From: Halorientalis sp.
GTDB taxonomy: Archaea; Halobacteriota; Halobacteria; Halobacteriales; Haloarculaceae
Direction: 5' to 3'
DNA length: 64,000 nucleotides
Assembly (NCBI RefSeq): GCF_028275115.1
Contig: NZ_JAQCNH010000097.1
Location: forward strand, 16,078 to 80,077
The notes under the pieces were generated by a model, which saw only the letters and a list, made by a program, of their open reading frames with translations, did no database searches and was not told the DNA's origin. The position numbers and the translations under genes were made by a program. Below, piece by piece: positions 1 to 9,143 of the stretch (its first letter is position 1; every line of letters begins with the position of its first letter).

Positions 1-928
1 GTGGCGAGGCCATCTCGCCCCGGTACCCTAATGCCGACCCGGTCCGCACCCAACCGTCGCCGGTGTAGCGGTCGTAGGCCCCCGTCCGCCAGTACGTTTC
101 ACGCGAACTCTCGACGGTGAACCGGACTTCCGACGAGAGGCTGATCGACCCCTGTATCGCGACACGCTCGTCCGAACTGATCAGGCTCCCCTCGATGGTC
201 TCCGTGCCGCCGTCCCCGAAGAGCCCGAACGGGGTCCCAGTCCCTCCAGGGACCACGCTGACCAGCATCGTCACGACCACAATCACGGCCAGGACGACGG
301 CCATCGTCTCGACGGCGCGGTCAGCCCCGCCGAACCGTTCGAGTCGACCGAACCCGACCGTCCCGACCGCGCCCAGCGCGCCGAGTAACGCGACAAGCGT
401 CCCCACGTCGCCCGTGAGGACGAAGAACGTCAGTGCCGCCCCACCGACGAGAGCCGTTCCCACGTACCGCCGCCGAAGTGCCAGATACCACGCCAGGAAG
501 ACGGGGCCCGGCGTGTACGCCAGCGCGAACAGCTCGATCATCTGTAGGCGCAACACCGACAGCCCCATGAACAGCGACAGCACGTCCCCAAAAATACGGT
601 CCTGCTGGGCGAACACGTCCGCCGGCAGTGCCGACGCGTACGTCCAGAGCCCCAGCAACAGCAGCGCCAACCCGACGGGCAGCGCCGTCCACGCTCCGAC
701 GACCCGCGACAGCCCCGTCGCCACCGCTAACGTCACCGCCACGACCAGCAGGAACGTGCCCGGGTCACCGACCACGTCGATGATTTCGTACAGTGGGAAG
801 GTGAACGAGAACAGCAGCAGGCCCGTCGACAGCAGGGCCAGCCCACGCGGCTCGAACACTGCGCTCCACGGCCGCCCCGTCGTGTTGGGGGTAGCCTCAG
901 GGGCTGCCGTGCCGGCGTCGGTACTCAT
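1..928 (-). CDS. TgpA-like transmembrane transglutaminase-family protein (partial, N-terminal part)
   Basis: Only the first 309 residues are in the window; the gene runs off the left edge. After a short cytoplasmic start come about six or seven hydrophobic helices, then a non-membrane segment with a YWRTGAYDRYTGDGW stretch. That is the layout of DUF3488/TgpA proteins, whose transglutaminase-like domain and last helix would follow outside the window. The ATG at 928 overlaps the TGA of the DUF58 gene (ATGA). In haloarchaea and bacteria the MoxR, DUF58 and transglutaminase trio is a recurrent operon, thought to help assemble or mature membrane or secreted protein complexes. The fold is inferred from the helices and this motif; the catalytic triad is not visible here. 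Confidence 0.8.
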   Translation of the reverse strand, partial: MSTDAGTAAPEATPNTTGRPWSAVFEPRGLALLSTGLLLFSFTFPLYEIIDVVGDPGTFLLVVAVTLAVATGLSRVVGAWTALPVGLALLLLGLWTYASALPADVFAQQDRIFGDVLSLFMGLSVLRLQMIELFALAYTPGPVFLAWYLALRRRYVGTALVGGAALTFFVLTGDVGTLVALLGALGAVGTVGFGRLERFGGADRAVETMAVVLAVIVVVTMLVSVVPGGTGTPFGLFGDGGTETIEGSLISSDERVAIQGSISLSSEVRFTVESSRETYWRTGAYDRYTGDGWVRTGSALGYRGEMASP

Positions 929-1971
929 CGTGACACCTCCCGCTCGGCAGGGGATTCGCCGGCTGCGCGGGTAGTCCCCTGCTGTCGCTCGCCGTCGCTC
1001 GTCGGGGACTCCGGTGGTGTGGGACCGATCGAGAGGCGATGGTCCTGTCCGTCGACGGTCACGGTCACGCCATCCTCGTCGGCGGTGAGCCGGGCGTCCG
1101 CACCCTCGCGAGCCGGCTGGACCGGCTGTCCCGACCCGGTGCGCGCGAGCAGTTCGAGGAGGTGTCGCCGGTGGGCCTGCCCGCGACCGGCCGGCACCTC
1201 ACCGGCTGGGCAGGCGACGCCGACCGACAGCCCGGCGTCCATCGCCAGCACCGCGAGACTGGCCGCGCCCGACGCCATCGTGTCGGCGTGGCCAGTGCCA
1301 GCCTCCGCCGCAATCGTCAGCGTTGGCTCGCGCTGCTCGCTGACGAACTGCTTGACCACGAGGTCGTCGTCGGCACGCTTGGCACTGGACTTCCAGTGGA
1401 CGTCCCGTAACGGGTCGCCCGGGGCGTACTCGCGAATCGTGTCGAAGGCCCGCCGGTCGGTCGTCGTGTCGTACCCGAGCAGGCGCGCGACTGCGCCGTC
1501 TTCACGTAGGTCGACCAGCGGCGGGTAAACCAGCGCCGTCGTGGTCCCGTCGGGCTCGAACGACCGCACGAACAGGCCGAGGACGTCGGTCACGACGACA
1601 CGAGGCGGGCCGATGTCCCACACCCCCCGCGCTCCGAGTTCGACCTCATACTCGACCGTCGCCGGGAGCGTCACCCGCCGGTCGTACCCCGTGGCCGCCA
1701 CGCCCGGTGGCACGGCGTCGGTCACCCGCGCGAGCGCCCCGCCGTCGACGGACAGTGCGACGGTGCGGGACTCGCCGGGATGGCCGGGGACGGGACTCTC
1801 ACGGTCGACCGTCGGCCGACCGGCGAGATACACCTGGACGCCGCTCACCACCAGTGCGATCAGTGCGGGCGCGGCGAGCGCGTTCAGCGCACGAGCGCCC
1901 GACGCGGCCGCCATCAGAATCGAACCGACTGCGACGCCGACGACGCCGACAGTGCGCCAGGTCGGTCTCAT
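925..1971 (-). CDS. DUF58 domain-containing protein
   Basis: 348 residues. Two short hydrophobic segments near the N-terminus (about residues 8-50) probably anchor it in the membrane. The DUF58 signature is clear at about residues 178-205: REYAPGDPLRDVHWKSSAKR, followed by LVVKQF. The rest resembles a von Willebrand-type fold, as is usual for this family. Start and stop overlap both neighbours by 4 bases (MoxR upstream, TgpA-like downstream), so the three are translated as one unit. The family is thought to act as the effector partner of the MoxR ATPase; its substrate is unknown. Confidence 0.93.
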   Translation of the reverse strand: MRPTWRTVGVVGVAVGSILMAAASGARALNALAAPALIALVVSGVQVYLAGRPTVDRESPVPGHPGESRTVALSVDGGALARVTDAVPPGVAATGYDRRVTLPATVEYEVELGARGVWDIGPPRVVVTDVLGLFVRSFEPDGTTTALVYPPLVDLREDGAVARLLGYDTTTDRRAFDTIREYAPGDPLRDVHWKSSAKRADDDLVVKQFVSEQREPTLTIAAEAGTGHADTMASGAASLAVLAMDAGLSVGVACPAGEVPAGRGQAHRRHLLELLARTGSGQPVQPAREGADARLTADEDGVTVTVDGQDHRLSIGPTPPESPTSDGERQQGTTRAAGESPAEREVSR

Positions 1972-2930
1972 TCGACGGTGACGGTGCGGCGCGCCTCGGT
2001 GACGATTTCCTCGCCGGTCCGGTCTGCCGTTGTCGTCCGGATTCGGTGGGGCATAATCGCACTCACCTCCGCCTGCACGTCGTCGGGGACGACGTAGTCA
2101 CGGCCTGCCAGCGCTGCCCGTGCCTGTGCGGCTCGTAAGAGCGCGATCGAACCGCGAGGGCTCACCCCGAGCTGGGCCTGCTCGCGGGTGTACTCCGAGA
2201 GCCGGGTGACGTACGCCCGGATCGGTTCCTCGACGGTAATCTCGCCGACTGCCGTCCGCGCGGCCCGGAGGTCTTCGAGCGTGGCGACCGGCGAGAGCTG
2301 TTCAATGGGGTGGTTGCCCACCACGCGGCCGAGCAGTTCTGCTTCGTCGCCGGAATCGGGATACCCGAGGTGGAGCTTCTTCATGAACCGGTCGAGTTCG
2401 GCCATCGGGAGTTCGTAGGTCCGGTCGCGCTCGACCGTGTTCTGGGTCGCAATCACGGTGAATGGATCGGGCATCTCGTAAGTATCCCCGTCCACCGTGA
2501 CCTGCTGTTCCTCCATGGCCTCCAGAAGGGCGCTCTGAGTCTTCGGCGGTGCGCGGTTGATTTCGTCGCCCAGCACGACGTTCGCGAACACCGGGCCTGG
2601 CCGGAAGTCGAATTCGCTCGTCTTCTGGTTGTAGACGTTGACGCCGGTGATGTCGGATGGCAGCAGATCCGGCGTGAACTGGACGCGATTGAACGACCCG
2701 TCGAAAGAAGCGGCGATGGAGCGGGCAAGCATCGTCTTGCCGACTCCGGGCACGTCCTCCAGCAGAACGTGGCCGCGGCCCAGTACCGCGGTAAGGATGT
2801 GTTCGATTTCGGCCTGATGGCCGACGATCACCTCGCCGACGTTCTCGGCGACGCGGCGAGCTAGAGCACCGGCCGCTTCTACGGCGTCGTCCGACTCCTG
2901 TTCTATCGTCGATGTGTCTGCGTCAGTCAT
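1968..2930 (-). CDS. MoxR-family AAA+ ATPase
   Basis: 320 residues from the ATG at 2930; a longer frame upstream has no family similarity. The Walker A loop is at residues 61-68 (PGVGKTML), Walker B at about 118-124 (VVLGDEI, followed by NRAPPKTQ, a MoxR hallmark), sensor 1 is in the ATQNTVE stretch, and a sensor-2-like SPRGS follows in the lid domain. MoxR ATPases are chaperone-like motors that remodel or insert cofactors into partner proteins. It is the first gene of the operon with the DUF58 and transglutaminase-like genes, joined by ATGA overlaps. Confidence 0.95.
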   Translation of the reverse strand: MTDADTSTIEQESDDAVEAAGALARRVAENVGEVIVGHQAEIEHILTAVLGRGHVLLEDVPGVGKTMLARSIAASFDGSFNRVQFTPDLLPSDITGVNVYNQKTSEFDFRPGPVFANVVLGDEINRAPPKTQSALLEAMEEQQVTVDGDTYEMPDPFTVIATQNTVERDRTYELPMAELDRFMKKLHLGYPDSGDEAELLGRVVGNHPIEQLSPVATLEDLRAARTAVGEITVEEPIRAYVTRLSEYTREQAQLGVSPRGSIALLRAAQARAALAGRDYVVPDDVQAEVSAIMPHRIRTTTADRTGEEIVTEARRTVTVE

Positions 2931-3098
2931 GGGTTGCGGGGGTGGGCGGATACCTGCTCCTGCACTGCGGACCGTCGATCGACTCGTCGGACCGTGGACT
3001 CGCTCGCCGTGTCGGGCGAGACCACGACCGTCGGTGCCGTTCACATGCGCCGTTAGGCCCGGGCCCACCTAACAGTGCTGTATCAGTCAACTGACTCG

Positions 3099-3368
3099 TT
3101 ACCACTCTTTACAGTCGGCACAGACGAGTTCGTCGCCGCCTCGCCAGCGGCGCGCAACCGCTTCGCCACAGGCTCCACACACTGCCCCGTCACCGGTCCA
3201 GGCGTACGTCGACGTGGCCAGCGCCACGCCACCCGACGGCTCGTCGCCGTCGCCCCCGCCGTCCTCCGGCCGACTTCGCTCCACGCTGCTCGCCGGTGCC
3301 GGTGACTCGCCGTGTTCGCCCCCGTCGTCGTCCGTGGTCACGAATTCGTCGAGCGAGGTGTCGTCCAT
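3099..3368 (-). CDS. Small zinc-ribbon protein, DUF7573-like
   Basis: 89 residues. The N-terminal half is acidic and low in complexity (DDTSLDEF, then Asp/Gly/Glu-rich). The C-terminal 30 residues carry a compact zinc site, CGACGEAVARRW followed by CADC, 12 residues apart. This arrangement matches small haloarchaeal proteins catalogued as DUF7573. No function is known. It stands alone, 168 bases upstream of the MoxR gene and divergent from the small membrane protein at 3446. Confidence 0.8.
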   Translation of the reverse strand: MDDTSLDEFVTTDDDGGEHGESPAPASSVERSRPEDGGGDGDEPSGGVALATSTYAWTGDGAVCGACGEAVARRWRGGDELVCADCKEW

Positions 3369-3445
3369 ACACCTTTTTGATTCCCGGCCGTCTTATGACT
3401 TCGCCAAACCACGACACACAAGTACCAGCCACACAACGTTCAGCT

Positions 3446-3661
3446 ATGGCAGGGCTCGTCGACATCGTGACCAGTCTCCCGAAACTCGTACAGAGCATCG
3501 CCGAAATCGCCATGTCCGACCCGTTGAGTGCCGTCCTGATAGCCGTCGGCGGACTCCTGATCGCCGGGACGGTGGGTCTGACGGGCTATCTCGCGGCCGG
3601 CGTCTTCGTCTCCGCGGTGATGCCGGACTTCAGCGGAGGACAGCCCCCGCAAGGTCGATAG
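3446..3661 (+). CDS. Small membrane protein of unknown function
   Basis: 71 residues starting MAGLVDIVTSLPKLV, with one hydrophobic hairpin from about residue 28 to 58 (SAVLIAVGGLLIAGTVGLTG, then AAGVFVSAVM) and a short Gly/Pro/Gln tail. I chose the ATG at 3446; an upstream in-frame ATG at 3395 would add 17 polar residues and has a T-rich box about 25 bases before it, so it is a real alternative. The last 32 bases overlap the 3' end of the convergent oxidoreductase gene. I do not recognise the family. Confidence 0.6.
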   Translation: MAGLVDIVTSLPKLVQSIAEIAMSDPLSAVLIAVGGLLIAGTVGLTGYLAAGVFVSAVMPDFSGGQPPQGR

Positions 3662-4598
3662 CTCGTTCTAGATCCGGGCCCAGCGGTGCACCGGCGACGA
3701 AACTGTCCGCGTGCTCCATCACGGCCTCGACGTCGCTTTCGACCTGCTCCTGCGTCCCGGCGATACAGAAGGCGTCGATCATCTCCTCGGTGACCAGCCC
3801 GAACGCCTCGTTGAACGACCCCGCCTCGATAGCCCCGCCGACGTTCTCGGCCCGCTCCCGGTCCAGGTCGTGACGGTCCAGCACGGGCGGGGCCGCACCA
3901 CCGGCGATGAACGCGACCGGTGGCCGGGCCGCCTCGCGAGCAGCCTCCTCCTCGTCGGCGACGCTGACGCTCGCGTAGGCCGCAAAGTCGAAACTCCCCC
4001 GCTCGTCGGGCCGGTCGTCGAGCCCTTTTTTGACCTGTTCAGCCGCCCACGCCATATCCCGAGGGTGCGAGCCGTTGTAGAGGACACCGTCGGCGTGTTT
4101 CGCGCTCATTCGGATCATGTGAGGGCCCTGTGCGCCGACGTAGACGGGAATCTCGCCCTCGACCTCGTATTCGAGGTTGGCCTCGGCCGCTTGGAAGGTT
4201 CCATCGGCATCGACTGACTCGCCGGCCCACAGGTCTTGTGCGGTTTTGAACGTCTCTAACACTCTGCGGAGCGGGCTGTCGCGTTCGACGCCCAGCGCCG
4301 AGAGCGTCGAGCGGTCGCCCGGACCGACGCCGAAGACGGCCCGGCCGTCACTGACCTCCTGAATCGTTGCGACGCGGGAGGCCAGCGCCACGGGGTGTGT
4401 GTCGTACGGGTTGGCCGCCGCCGGACCCAGTGCCACCTCGTCGGTGGCGTCTGCGATCCGGTCCAGAACGACGTAGGGATCGCGGTTGAAGTAGTGACAC
4501 GACGCCAGAACGGTGTCGAAACCCGCCGTCTCGGCGCTGACTGCCAGTTCGGTAACCTCTTCGATCGGATGTTCGGTGGTGAGTTCGATAGCCTTCAT
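3630..4598 (-). CDS. LLM-class F420-dependent oxidoreductase (methylene-H4MPT reductase-like)
   Basis: 322 residues from the ATG at 4598. It has the luciferase-like TIM-barrel pattern of bacterial-luciferase/Mer family enzymes: MKAIELTTEHPIEEV at the N-terminus, LGPAAANPYDTHPVALAS, GRAVFGVGPGDRSTL, and VYVGAQGPHMIRMSAKHADGVLYNG. Haloarchaea use such enzymes with coenzyme F420. This one may act as a C1-carrier reductase, but the substrate cannot be read from sequence. Its ATG overlaps the TGA of cofE, the F420 gamma-glutamyl ligase, so cofactor completion and use are encoded together, which supports F420 as cofactor. Confidence 0.88.
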   Translation of the reverse strand: MKAIELTTEHPIEEVTELAVSAETAGFDTVLASCHYFNRDPYVVLDRIADATDEVALGPAAANPYDTHPVALASRVATIQEVSDGRAVFGVGPGDRSTLSALGVERDSPLRRVLETFKTAQDLWAGESVDADGTFQAAEANLEYEVEGEIPVYVGAQGPHMIRMSAKHADGVLYNGSHPRDMAWAAEQVKKGLDDRPDERGSFDFAAYASVSVADEEEAAREAARPPVAFIAGGAAPPVLDRHDLDRERAENVGGAIEAGSFNEAFGLVTEEMIDAFCIAGTQEQVESDVEAVMEHADSFVAGAPLGPDLERAIDLAGAVLR

Positions 4599-5347
4599 GA
4601 GTCGTATTCCCACGCTTCCAGTGCTTGGCGGACGAGGTCGTCCGCGCGGTCTCGAAACAGTTCGTCGCTGCCGGCGTGGTCGCCGAACTGCCAGTCGCGA
4701 ACGACGGTCACCGGCGTGCCGCCGCCGCCCTCACCGGCCACGAGGTTGCTCGCGGCCGCGAGTTCGTCGACCACTGATTGGACCGTAACGTCGAGTTCGC
4801 GGCCGTCGCGGTCGCGTTCGCCCCGCCAGTCGCGGCTGGCTGGCATTCCGGCCCAACCGACCGCGACGCCGCGCTGGCCGTGGCGGAACGGTCGGCCGGA
4901 GGTATCGGAGACGACCACCGGGCGGTCCAGCCTCTCGGCCAGCGCCTGCGCGCTCGCACCCGGGTCTTCGGGCAACAAGAGGAGATCCGCGCCGGGTACG
5001 TTCGACCGGTCGATGCCCGCGTTGACCGTCACGTGACCGAACCGGGTCTCCGTGAGCAGGAAGGGAGCCGACAACAACAATGCCTCGCTCTCGTCCAGCA
5101 CTGCCTGTGCGAACCGGGGGTCTTTGGTTTCACCGGTCAGGTCCGACAGACGCTCGGCAATCTCCCGAGCGCGCGCCCCCGGTTCGAAGTCCGACAGCGC
5201 CGCCGTTCGCCCCTCGGCCTTCGAGACGACCGTGCTGGCGACGACTACCAGGTCTTCCGGCCGGAGTCGGACCCGGCGCTCGATCAACTCGGCCAGGTCG
5301 TCGCCAGGCCGGACCTCCGGCAGCCCTGGGACCGCGAACACCTCCAT
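4595..5347 (-). CDS. cofE: Coenzyme F420-0:L-glutamate ligase
   Basis: 250 residues, the usual length for archaeal CofE. It adds L-glutamates to F420-0 using GTP in the cytoplasm. Family features seen: VPGLPEVRPGDDL near the start, a VVVASTVVSKAEGR stretch, GHVTVNAGIDRSNV, and VVVSDTSGRPFRHGQRGVA followed by VGWAGM. Those Asp, Ser and Arg residues are typical of the metal/GTP site. The gene is coupled by a 4-base overlap to the F420-dependent oxidoreductase downstream. Confidence 0.95.
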   Translation of the reverse strand: MEVFAVPGLPEVRPGDDLAELIERRVRLRPEDLVVVASTVVSKAEGRTAALSDFEPGARAREIAERLSDLTGETKDPRFAQAVLDESEALLLSAPFLLTETRFGHVTVNAGIDRSNVPGADLLLLPEDPGASAQALAERLDRPVVVSDTSGRPFRHGQRGVAVGWAGMPASRDWRGERDRDGRELDVTVQSVVDELAAASNLVAGEGGGGTPVTVVRDWQFGDHAGSDELFRDRADDLVRQALEAWEYDS

Positions 5348-5540
5348 ACCACCACTGTGGGACGGCCGATAAAAAGGGACGCGCCACTGGCAAGGCCGGC
5401 CACCATCGCTGACGCGCCGGTCACCCGAACGTCGTATGTAAACTGCCGGAGCTTTCCGGACGATATAACAGGATACGTATAATAAGTCGTGTTTGGCTGC
5501 TTTTATTATTCACACTTAAACTGCCGGCTATCTACGCGGG

Positions 5541-5560
5541 AGGATATATCAGATATATAC
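5541..5560 (+). promoter_or_regulatory. AT-rich TATA region before the 5609 gene
   Basis: The stretch aggatatatcagatatatac lies in an AT-rich patch inside otherwise GC-rich DNA. It is about 50-60 bases before the ATG at 5609, leaving room for a 25-30 base leader. TATA function is inferred from composition and position. Confidence 0.4.
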
Positions 5561-5608
5561 AAACATTTGAAGTACCACGGCGCAGAAGAAGTTAGTGGGG
5601 TGACCGAT

Positions 5609-5986
5609 ATGACGACCACGACCCGAACAAGGCGACGGCTGCCGAGGGTGAACCTGACGGTGTTCGTGCCGACGGTGATACTCATCGCTGCCGAGGTGTG
5701 GTTCCTGGCGACACAGACGCGAGCGCTACTCATCCCCCTCATCTGGATGACGCCGATGAACCTGCTCCTGTTGTCCTACGCCGTCGAGGGGTCGCTCGCG
5801 CTCTCGATGGTGGGAATGGTGTTGTTCTTCGCGCGGTTCGTCTACCTGCCCTTTCTGTTGTTCGCCCCTATGAACAACTTCCTGTTGTTCTACGCGCTGT
5901 TCATGGCGCCGGTCGACGTGATAATCGTCGGCTACATGATCAGCGCCGCCGGGAATCGGGTTCTCGGGTCGTCGCCGGACACCTGA
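5609..5986 (+). CDS. Membrane protein of unknown function with three hydrophobic segments
   Basis: 125 residues from the ATG at 5609. A basic start (MTTTTRTRRRLPR) is followed by three long hydrophobic stretches, around residues 14-55, 58-85 and 90-115. They are very rich in Phe, Leu and Met (LLLLSYAVEGSLALSMVGMV; FFARFVYLPFLLF; NNFLLFYALF). A GTG four codons upstream (5600) is an alternative start. I do not recognise the family. The upstream 120 bases are much more AT-rich than the rest of the window. Confidence 0.65.
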   Translation: MTTTTRTRRRLPRVNLTVFVPTVILIAAEVWFLATQTRALLIPLIWMTPMNLLLLSYAVEGSLALSMVGMVLFFARFVYLPFLLFAPMNNFLLFYALFMAPVDVIIVGYMISAAGNRVLGSSPDT

Positions 5987-6192
5987 CTCCCCTCTCTCGA
6001 CACTCCCGTAGTTCCCCCAACACCACGGGACCGTTCCCCCACGGAACCGACTCCCGAACCGACGACCGACGCTCTCCCCGACGGAACGCGCCGTCCGACG
6101 CGCGTTCCCGTTTCTCACTCTCCGACCGAACGTTCCGTAGCGCCGCGTAACTGCCGAGAACCGACCCCGAGGCACCGGCCGCCGACGGTCGT

Positions 6193-7836
6193 TCAGTCAC
6201 GCTCTGGCGGGCCCGAGTTCTCGGGTGACCGGCTCGCCACGTCCTCGGGCATCTCCGGCCTGTCGGGCGCATCCCGTGACGCAGGCGTCTCCGGTGTCTC
6301 GTAGACGCCGGCGGCCGTCTCGACGACGACCTCGATCGGCAGTACCTCCCGACAGAAGTCGACGCCGAAAGGCGTCAGGTGGATGCTCCGACGGACCAGT
6401 TTGGCACGTTTGGCCGCCTCGATGGCTTCCTCTACGTCTGGCTGAGCCTGCAGAATCTGGTACTCGTTCAGGTCCTCGACCGGTTCGTCCGAGAACCAGA
6501 CCAGCCCCAGTCGCTTGAGATTGTTCATGTAGGCGTGAACCCGGTCGAGGTGCTGACAGCCCGCCTCGTTGCCGATCATCGACAGCCCGGCCGCGACGAG
6601 TTCGGAGCTGATCGGTACCCAGCCCACGTCGCGCACGTCGAGCGACGGCTGGCGCCCCTCGGTGGCGAGCAACCGGAGGATGCGTACCTCGTCGGGGGCC
6701 ACCTGGTCGAGGATCGACGCGTAGGCCGGGTGGAGATCCTCGACGTAATCGACGTCGGCCGAAGCCTCCATCACGCGTGCACCGCGTCGTCGCAATCGGT
6801 CTCTGTCGGCCGGAAGCGTCGACGCCTCACGGTCCACCTCGCGTTCGTCGTTCTCGACGGGCGTATCGACGCCGAGTCGGTCCAGTTCGTCGAGCGTGAT
6901 CGACCGCACTTCCTCGACCATGTCGACCATCGACTCCGAGGTCGCCGCGGCCCGGACTAACCGCGGGCCGGTCCGCACGCCCGACCGGACGGAGTAGCCC
7001 GTCGACCGCTGGAGGGCAGCCGCCCCGATCCGGGCCACCCGGAACGAGTCGTCGATGTCATCCGGCGTCGCCGAGAGCGACGGGTGGTCGACCTCGTCGA
7101 GGTCCGGCGGCGAGAATTTGTCTTCCTCGGTTTCGCCCGGGTTCAGCAGGTGTGACATCACGCTGTCGACCGACGAGAGCGTATCCTCCGAATCCGTCGC
7201 CGGGTCCGCCATGTCAGCGACCGCGTTGTCGAGTGACGACACTAACTCGTCGGTGTCGACAGCGGGGTCCAGCAGCCCCGTGACGGTCGAATCGAGCGTC
7301 GAGAACACCTCCTCCGAGTCACCCGACGGGTCGGTTAGCGCCGCGAGGGCGGCGTCGATGATGGTGAACGCCTCCTCGACGCCCTCCTCCGCGGCGGTCG
7401 GGTCCGTTACCGCGGACTCGATTACGGAGAGGACCCCGTCGGTCTGGGTCGTCGAGGAGCCGGCCGGGTTGACGATAGCCGTGTTCAGCACCGAGAGGAC
7501 TCCTTCGGTGGCGTCGGGGTCGACAGGGTCGGTAATCGTCGATTCCAGCACCGAGAGCAGTCGTTCCGTCTCGTCTGTGTCCACTGGCGTCGGTGTGACG
7601 ATAGACGCCTCCAGTACGTCGAGTAACTCGTCGACCTGCTCCTGGCCGAGGTCGCGTTCGCCGGTCGCTACGTCGAGGATGTCGAACAGCCGCACGACCG
7701 ACGACGGGTCGAGTCCGCCGGTCGCGTCGCCAGTCCCCTCGGTTTCGCGAGCGATCTCCGACACCCAGTCGGCGCTGTCTCCCCCTCCCGGTTCGGAATC
7801 ACCCGGTGTCCGTTCACTATCGTCGAATTCGCTCAT
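6193..7836 (-). CDS. Repeat protein with Abi-alpha (DUF4393)-like C-terminal domain
   Basis: 547 residues from the ATG at 7836. Residues about 47-233 hold eight degenerate repeats of 20-30 residues built on LLDVLEASIVTP, LLSVLESTITDP, VLSVLNTAIVNP, VLSVIESAVTDP and similar, each amphipathic helix ending in (T/D/N)P with acidic linkers. The C-terminal half (about 260-490) resembles DUF4393/Abi-alpha: an AYASILDQVAPDEVRILRLL core, a winged-helix-like NNLKRLGLVWF segment and a closing LTPFGVDFCREVL. The family name comes from abortive infection proteins, but most members are uncharacterised. The ATG overlaps the stop of the DUF445 gene, so the two proteins probably act together. The family call is from motif memory, not a search. 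Confidence 0.75.
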   Translation of the reverse strand: MSEFDDSERTPGDSEPGGGDSADWVSEIARETEGTGDATGGLDPSSVVRLFDILDVATGERDLGQEQVDELLDVLEASIVTPTPVDTDETERLLSVLESTITDPVDPDATEGVLSVLNTAIVNPAGSSTTQTDGVLSVIESAVTDPTAAEEGVEEAFTIIDAALAALTDPSGDSEEVFSTLDSTVTGLLDPAVDTDELVSSLDNAVADMADPATDSEDTLSSVDSVMSHLLNPGETEEDKFSPPDLDEVDHPSLSATPDDIDDSFRVARIGAAALQRSTGYSVRSGVRTGPRLVRAAATSESMVDMVEEVRSITLDELDRLGVDTPVENDEREVDREASTLPADRDRLRRRGARVMEASADVDYVEDLHPAYASILDQVAPDEVRILRLLATEGRQPSLDVRDVGWVPISSELVAAGLSMIGNEAGCQHLDRVHAYMNNLKRLGLVWFSDEPVEDLNEYQILQAQPDVEEAIEAAKRAKLVRRSIHLTPFGVDFCREVLPIEVVVETAAGVYETPETPASRDAPDRPEMPEDVASRSPENSGPPERD

Positions 7837-9143
7837 ACTGTAGTCACCACCAGTAGCTGAATCCACCCCGCAACGAACCCGAGGGCTGCCCCGATACCGA
7901 TGAGCAACCACTCGTCTTCTTTGAACGCAGAGCGTAGCGTCATCGTAAAATCCTGCGGGGGGAGTTCCTGCATCCGGTTCGCAATCAACTTCTTGACCGG
8001 AATCGAACGCTCGCGGTTGAAGTCGGCGTCCTGCAGCGGCTCCAGTGCGTACTCGACGCCCTCGGTCGCCAGGGCGTCGCGGATCTTCTCGTACCGCCTG
8101 TCACCCGTCGCGACGCGCACGACCGGTGCGGCCAGTCCGAGCGCCTCGTCCAGCGCGGGCCGGATCGCCTCCTCAATCATCCGGCGTGTCCGGTCGGAGC
8201 GGTTCCCGTAGAGGAGGTTCTGGGCGACGTTCTCGACGGTAATGATCTCTTCGGCGACGATCTCACCGTACCGCTCGGCCACCTCGTCCTGGCGCTGGAT
8301 GAACAGTCCCTGCAGTGTGAATGGGCCGATTTCGACTGGCTCCTGTGGATTGAATATCGCCTTGATCGCGATGTAGTTCGTGAAGTAGCCCACGAGGACA
8401 CCCGACACCGGCAGGACCCACCACGCCTGGTTGAAAAACAGAAACATCGGGATGGAGAACACGCCCAGCAGCGTTCCGAAGTAGAAGCCGGAGTTGACGA
8501 GAAACGTCAGTTCCTCGTCGCCGACTTCCAGGAACATTCGGTTGAGCAGTTCGGGGTGGTTGTCGAGATAGTCGATGGTCATCAGCTTGAGGCTCAACAC
8601 CTCGTCGATGTTCTCCGCTGTCGTCTTCATAATCCGGTCGGCCACCGTCGGCAGTTGCTCCTCGATCTGCGTGTGGACGAACTGCCGGGCCCCGCTCGGA
8701 ACGGAGTTCCAGACGACCGGCTGTTCCCGTCCCAGCAGGTCGTCGACGTACGCGTGGACGTTCTCCCGTGACTGGGCGACCATATGCTGTGAGATCCGGT
8801 CGGGGTCGAGCCGTTCGTAGAACTCCTGTTGAGTCGCAAGCTTCGCGATCGAGGCGTCGTAGGCGACGCTGCCCATCTTTGCCGACCGTGACGGGATAAT
8901 CCCCTGCCAGCCGAGCTTCCCCTCCATCACGCCCGGAATCTGCTGCACCCTCATCGGGAGCATCGGGGCCAGTTGCTTCAGACCGGGCATCCTGAACCCG
9001 CGGAACTCCAGTGGGTGAAAGAGCAACCGAATCCCGACCCAGTTGGTGACGTAGCCGATGATACCAGTGATCGGCGGGATCAGTATCAGATTCCACCGCA
9101 GCGCCGGGAGCGCCGCCGCCAGCCCGTCGATAGACGATATCAT
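7833..9143 (-). CDS. DUF445 family membrane protein
   Basis: 436 residues. The N-terminal helix carries the DUF445 signature, PPITGIIGYVTNWVGIRLLFHPLEFRGF. A second copy of the pattern, GVLVGYFTNYIAIKAIFNPQEPVEIGPF, sits mid-protein after a hydrophobic hairpin, and a final hydrophobic helix closes the chain (LLIGIGAALGFVAGWIQLLVV). The soluble part between is long and helical, typical for the family (YheB/YjiN type), whose role is unknown though envelope-related. It is the upstream gene of a two-gene operon with the repeat protein (ATGA overlap at 7833-7836). Confidence 0.92.
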   Translation of the reverse strand: MISSIDGLAAALPALRWNLILIPPITGIIGYVTNWVGIRLLFHPLEFRGFRMPGLKQLAPMLPMRVQQIPGVMEGKLGWQGIIPSRSAKMGSVAYDASIAKLATQQEFYERLDPDRISQHMVAQSRENVHAYVDDLLGREQPVVWNSVPSGARQFVHTQIEEQLPTVADRIMKTTAENIDEVLSLKLMTIDYLDNHPELLNRMFLEVGDEELTFLVNSGFYFGTLLGVFSIPMFLFFNQAWWVLPVSGVLVGYFTNYIAIKAIFNPQEPVEIGPFTLQGLFIQRQDEVAERYGEIVAEEIITVENVAQNLLYGNRSDRTRRMIEEAIRPALDEALGLAAPVVRVATGDRRYEKIRDALATEGVEYALEPLQDADFNRERSIPVKKLIANRMQELPPQDFTMTLRSAFKEDEWLLIGIGAALGFVAGWIQLLVVTTV

